From Acutalibacter sp. (GTDB taxonomy: Bacteria > Bacillota > Clostridia > Oscillospirales > Acutalibacteraceae), in the NCBI GenBank assembly GCA_022801475.1, contig JAAWSH010000087.1:1-6915 (forward strand): 6,915 nt of DNA, given 5' to 3'. The position numbers and the translations under genes were made by a program. Below are positions 5,616 through 6,915 of the stretch, piece after piece; position 1 is the first letter of the stretch, and the number at the start of each line of letters is the position of its first letter. The notes under the pieces are model-generated. The model saw only the letters and a list, made by a program, of their open reading frames with translations. It was not told the DNA's origin and ran no database searches.

Positions 5616-5863
5616 GTAGTCCACTCCCTTTCTTACTCTGCTAATCAATGGCAGGAAACCCTATGTCGGGGCCGCGTCCCGTATAAGAACGGCCTGACTC
5701 CGGCGGGAAGCGTGGGATTTGCCAACTCTTGGGCTTTGCGTCTCCGCTGGCGTTTTCCTCCCTTAAGAACCCCACAAGGGGCCAAAGATCCGGCCTTGGT
5801 CAACGCTTTGCTCCTGGGCCGCGCAATGTATCCTACCGTTAAATTCCAGGGTAACCCCCCGCG
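5616..5863 (-). other. Gap of 248 bp after ecfT with several inverted repeats, no recognised gene
   Basis: No convincing coding region or known RNA family is seen. In the minus-strand sense the region holds: overlapping small hairpins at 5782-5799 (CCAAG...CTTTGG) and 5770-5781 (CCCC-TTGT-GGGG, extendable by two G-U pairs and followed by TTCTT, a weak terminator shape for the ecf transcript); AAGCGT (5803-5808) able to pair with ACGCTT (5708-5713); GCCCAAGAGTTGGC around 5722-5735; and a stem of GTC/GAC plus GGCCG/CGGCC between 5665-5667/5696-5698 and 5670-5674/5690-5694. The octamer CGCGGCCC occurs twice. Together this suggests a structured leader RNA or an interspersed repeat, but no single fold is decisive. 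No strong promoter for the HELGH gene stands out. Confidence 0.45.
5624..5631 (-). promoter_or_regulatory. Ribosome binding site deciding the GTG start of the HELGH protein
   Basis: AAAGGGAG on the minus strand, 8 nt before GTG at 5615. It overlaps the longer in-frame alternative beginning at TTG 5648, which lacks such a site. Confidence 0.6.
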
Positions 5864-6682
5864 CTACCGCACAATCGTTGGCGGAAAAACCACATTCAGC
5901 ACGATAAAGCCCCCCAGCGCCACCACCGTCGACAGCAGCACCAGCCAGTCTCTTTTGCCAAAGCGCAGCACCTTCATTTTGGTGCGGCCCTCGCCCCCGT
6001 GGTAGCAGCGGCTCTCCATGGCTGTGGCCAGGTCAAAAGCCCGCCGGAACGCGGACACGAACAGGGGAATCAGCACTGGCACCAGGGCCTTGATCCGCTG
6101 GATGATGCCCCCGCTCTCCATGTCCGCCCCCCGGGCCTTTTGGGCGCTCATAATCTTGTCCGTCTCCTCCAGCAGCAGGGGCACAAAGCGCAGGGCAATG
6201 GTCATCATCATGGCGAACTCGTGCACCGGCACCCCCAGCTTTGCCAGGGGCCGCAGCAGCCGCTCAATGGCGTCGGTGAGCTGGTTGGGGGAGGTGGTAA
6301 AGGTCAGCACCGAACTGGCCAGAATCAGCACCACAATGCGCACAGACACAAAAAAGCTGTTTAGCAGCCCGTTTTTCGTGATTTTGATAAAGCCCAGCTG
6401 CCACAGAGGGTCCCCGGTGCCGTAAAAGACGTTCAGCACAGCGGTGAACACAATGATGAACAGCACGGGTTTCAGGCTGCGCAGGTACATCTTTAAGGGG
6501 ATTTTAGAAAGGGCCATGCCCAGGCCAATGTACCCCACCGCCAGGGCCAGGCTGAAGAAATTCCCCGCCGCGAAGATTAGCACAATGGAAAAGATGGTCA
6601 GGCAGATTTTCAGCCTGGGGTCAGCCCTGTGCAGAACCGACGGGGCTGGAAAATATTGGCCCAAGGTAATATCAGAGAGCAT
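5864..6682 (-). CDS. ecfT: Energy-coupling factor transporter transmembrane protein EcfT
   Basis: The membrane scaffold of group II ECF transporters: it binds the two ATPases EcfA1/A2 and docks exchangeable substrate-binding S components for vitamins, cobalt/nickel and others. The 272-residue protein has the typical GQYFPAPSVLHRADPRLK start (8-25), about five to six hydrophobic helices, and the two cytoplasmic coupling motifs: ARG at 183-185 (in KARGADMESG) and SRC at 224-226 (in AMESRCYHGGEGRT), with Arg184 and Arg225 expected to contact the ATPases. Length is standard. The ATG at 6682 overlaps the end of the upstream ATPase gene by 11 nt, with an AAAGGGGG ribosome binding site, indicating translational coupling. 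No S component is visible in the window, so the transported substrate is unknown; this arrangement usually serves many S components encoded elsewhere. Confidence 0.93.
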   Translation of the reverse strand: MLSDITLGQYFPAPSVLHRADPRLKICLTIFSIVLIFAAGNFFSLALAVGYIGLGMALSKIPLKMYLRSLKPVLFIIVFTAVLNVFYGTGDPLWQLGFIKITKNGLLNSFFVSVRIVVLILASSVLTFTTSPNQLTDAIERLLRPLAKLGVPVHEFAMMMTIALRFVPLLLEETDKIMSAQKARGADMESGGIIQRIKALVPVLIPLFVSAFRRAFDLATAMESRCYHGGEGRTKMKVLRFGKRDWLVLLSTVVALGGFIVLNVVFPPTIVR

Positions 6683-6915
6683 TCCTCCGCCCCCTTTCTT
6701 TGAGATAGGGAATCAGCTGCTTCAGGGCGTCGTCCACCGTCAGGGTGGCGGGGTCCACTGGCCAGCCCAGCCTTTGCAGTTCCCCCATGATTTTCGTAAT
6801 CTGCGGCACCCGCAGGCCCACGGCCTCCAGCGCTTCCCCCCGGGAGAACACCTCTTTGGTGGGGGCCAGGGCCTGTTTGCGCCCACCGCCCATTACCAGC
6901 AGCCGGTCCGCCGCC
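6672..6915 (-). CDS. ecfA2: ECF transporter ATP-binding protein, C-terminal part (runs off right edge)
   Basis: Only the last 80 residues are in the window; the frame stays open to the edge (6914 is the last complete codon). It begins ADRLLVMGGGRK, the D-loop-following ADRxxVMxxG strand of ABC ATPases, then TKEVFSRGEALEAVGLRVP and QITKIMGELQRLGW, the C-terminal region characteristic of EcfA ATPases (pattern PxEVF...GLxVPxxTxLxxxLxxxG). The nucleotide-binding motifs (Walker A, Q-loop, signature, Walker B) lie outside. The 11-nt overlap with ecfT matches the usual ecfA1-ecfA2-ecfT order, so EcfA2 is favoured over EcfA1 by position; sequence alone does not settle it. Confidence 0.82.
   Translation of the reverse strand, partial: AADRLLVMGGGRKQALAPTKEVFSRGEALEAVGLRVPQITKIMGELQRLGWPVDPATLTVDDALKQLIPYLKERGRRNAL

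Noticed and set aside
4989..5648. Longer start (TTG at 5648) for the HELGH protein
   Set aside because: No ribosome binding site before it, while GTG at 5615 has AAAGGGAG at 8 nt.
5732..5742. GACGCAAAGCC on the minus strand, like the core of a c-di-GMP-I (GEMM) riboswitch
   Set aside because: The rest of the GEMM consensus is missing: no tetraloop-receptor pair and no downstream GGTAGCC...GGTTACC half. A chance match is likelier.
5616..5863. Open frame continuing past the ecfT TAG in the same frame for about 74 codons
   Set aside because: The translation is Arg/Pro/Gly/Lys-rich with no family resemblance, EcfT already has its normal length and ending, and GC-rich DNA gives such open runs by chance.
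5475..6005. Plus-strand reading frame (176 codons) spanning the ecfT-HELGH gap
   Set aside because: It is antisense to parts of two real genes, has no ribosome binding site of note and no domain; treated as a shadow.

Overview
The window comes from a moderately GC-rich low-GC-Gram-positive relative, most likely a clostridial Firmicute of the Oscillospirales/Ruminococcaceae kind. This is inferred from gene content (ecfA-ecfT near truA, a DUF5711 protein, a zinc-ribbon ClpC/ClpB-type ATPase, a short pgsA), purine-rich AGGAGG-type ribosome binding sites, and intergenic TATAAT/TACAAT promoters. Every gene I can support lies on the minus strand, so transcription runs from the right edge to the left edge. 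The long plus-strand reading frames are antisense shadows of GC-rich codons.

In transcription order: (1) the C-terminal 80 residues of an energy-coupling factor (ECF) transporter ATPase, probably EcfA2, cut by the right edge; (2) ecfT, overlapping it by 11 nt; (3) a 248-bp gap with no recognisable gene but several short inverted repeats; (4) an unrecognised 208-residue protein with an HELGH zinc-protease-like motif, probably starting at a GTG; (5) truA, tRNA pseudouridine synthase; (6) a DUF5711 single-pass membrane protein, 12 nt after truA; (7) a 167-bp gap with a good promoter and a tandem 9-bp repeat in the leader; (8) a CvpA-family membrane protein; (9) pgsA, phosphatidylglycerophosphate synthase; (10) a peptidase E-like (S51/class I glutamine amidotransferase-like) protein starting 1 nt after the pgsA stop; (11) a gap with an extended -10 promoter and two strong leader hairpins; (12) the N-terminal 138 residues of a Clp-type AAA+ ATPase with a CxxC...CxxC zinc ribbon and an acidic linker, running off the left edge.

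Functionally this is mostly core housekeeping: vitamin/micronutrient uptake (ECF module), tRNA modification, phospholipid synthesis and protein quality control. The ecfA-ecfT-truA order is a familiar Firmicutes arrangement, but here it is split by the HELGH gene and the structured gap. That is the least ordinary part of the window. I see no CRISPR array, phage, insertion sequence, tRNA or rRNA, and I found no convincing new multi-gene system.
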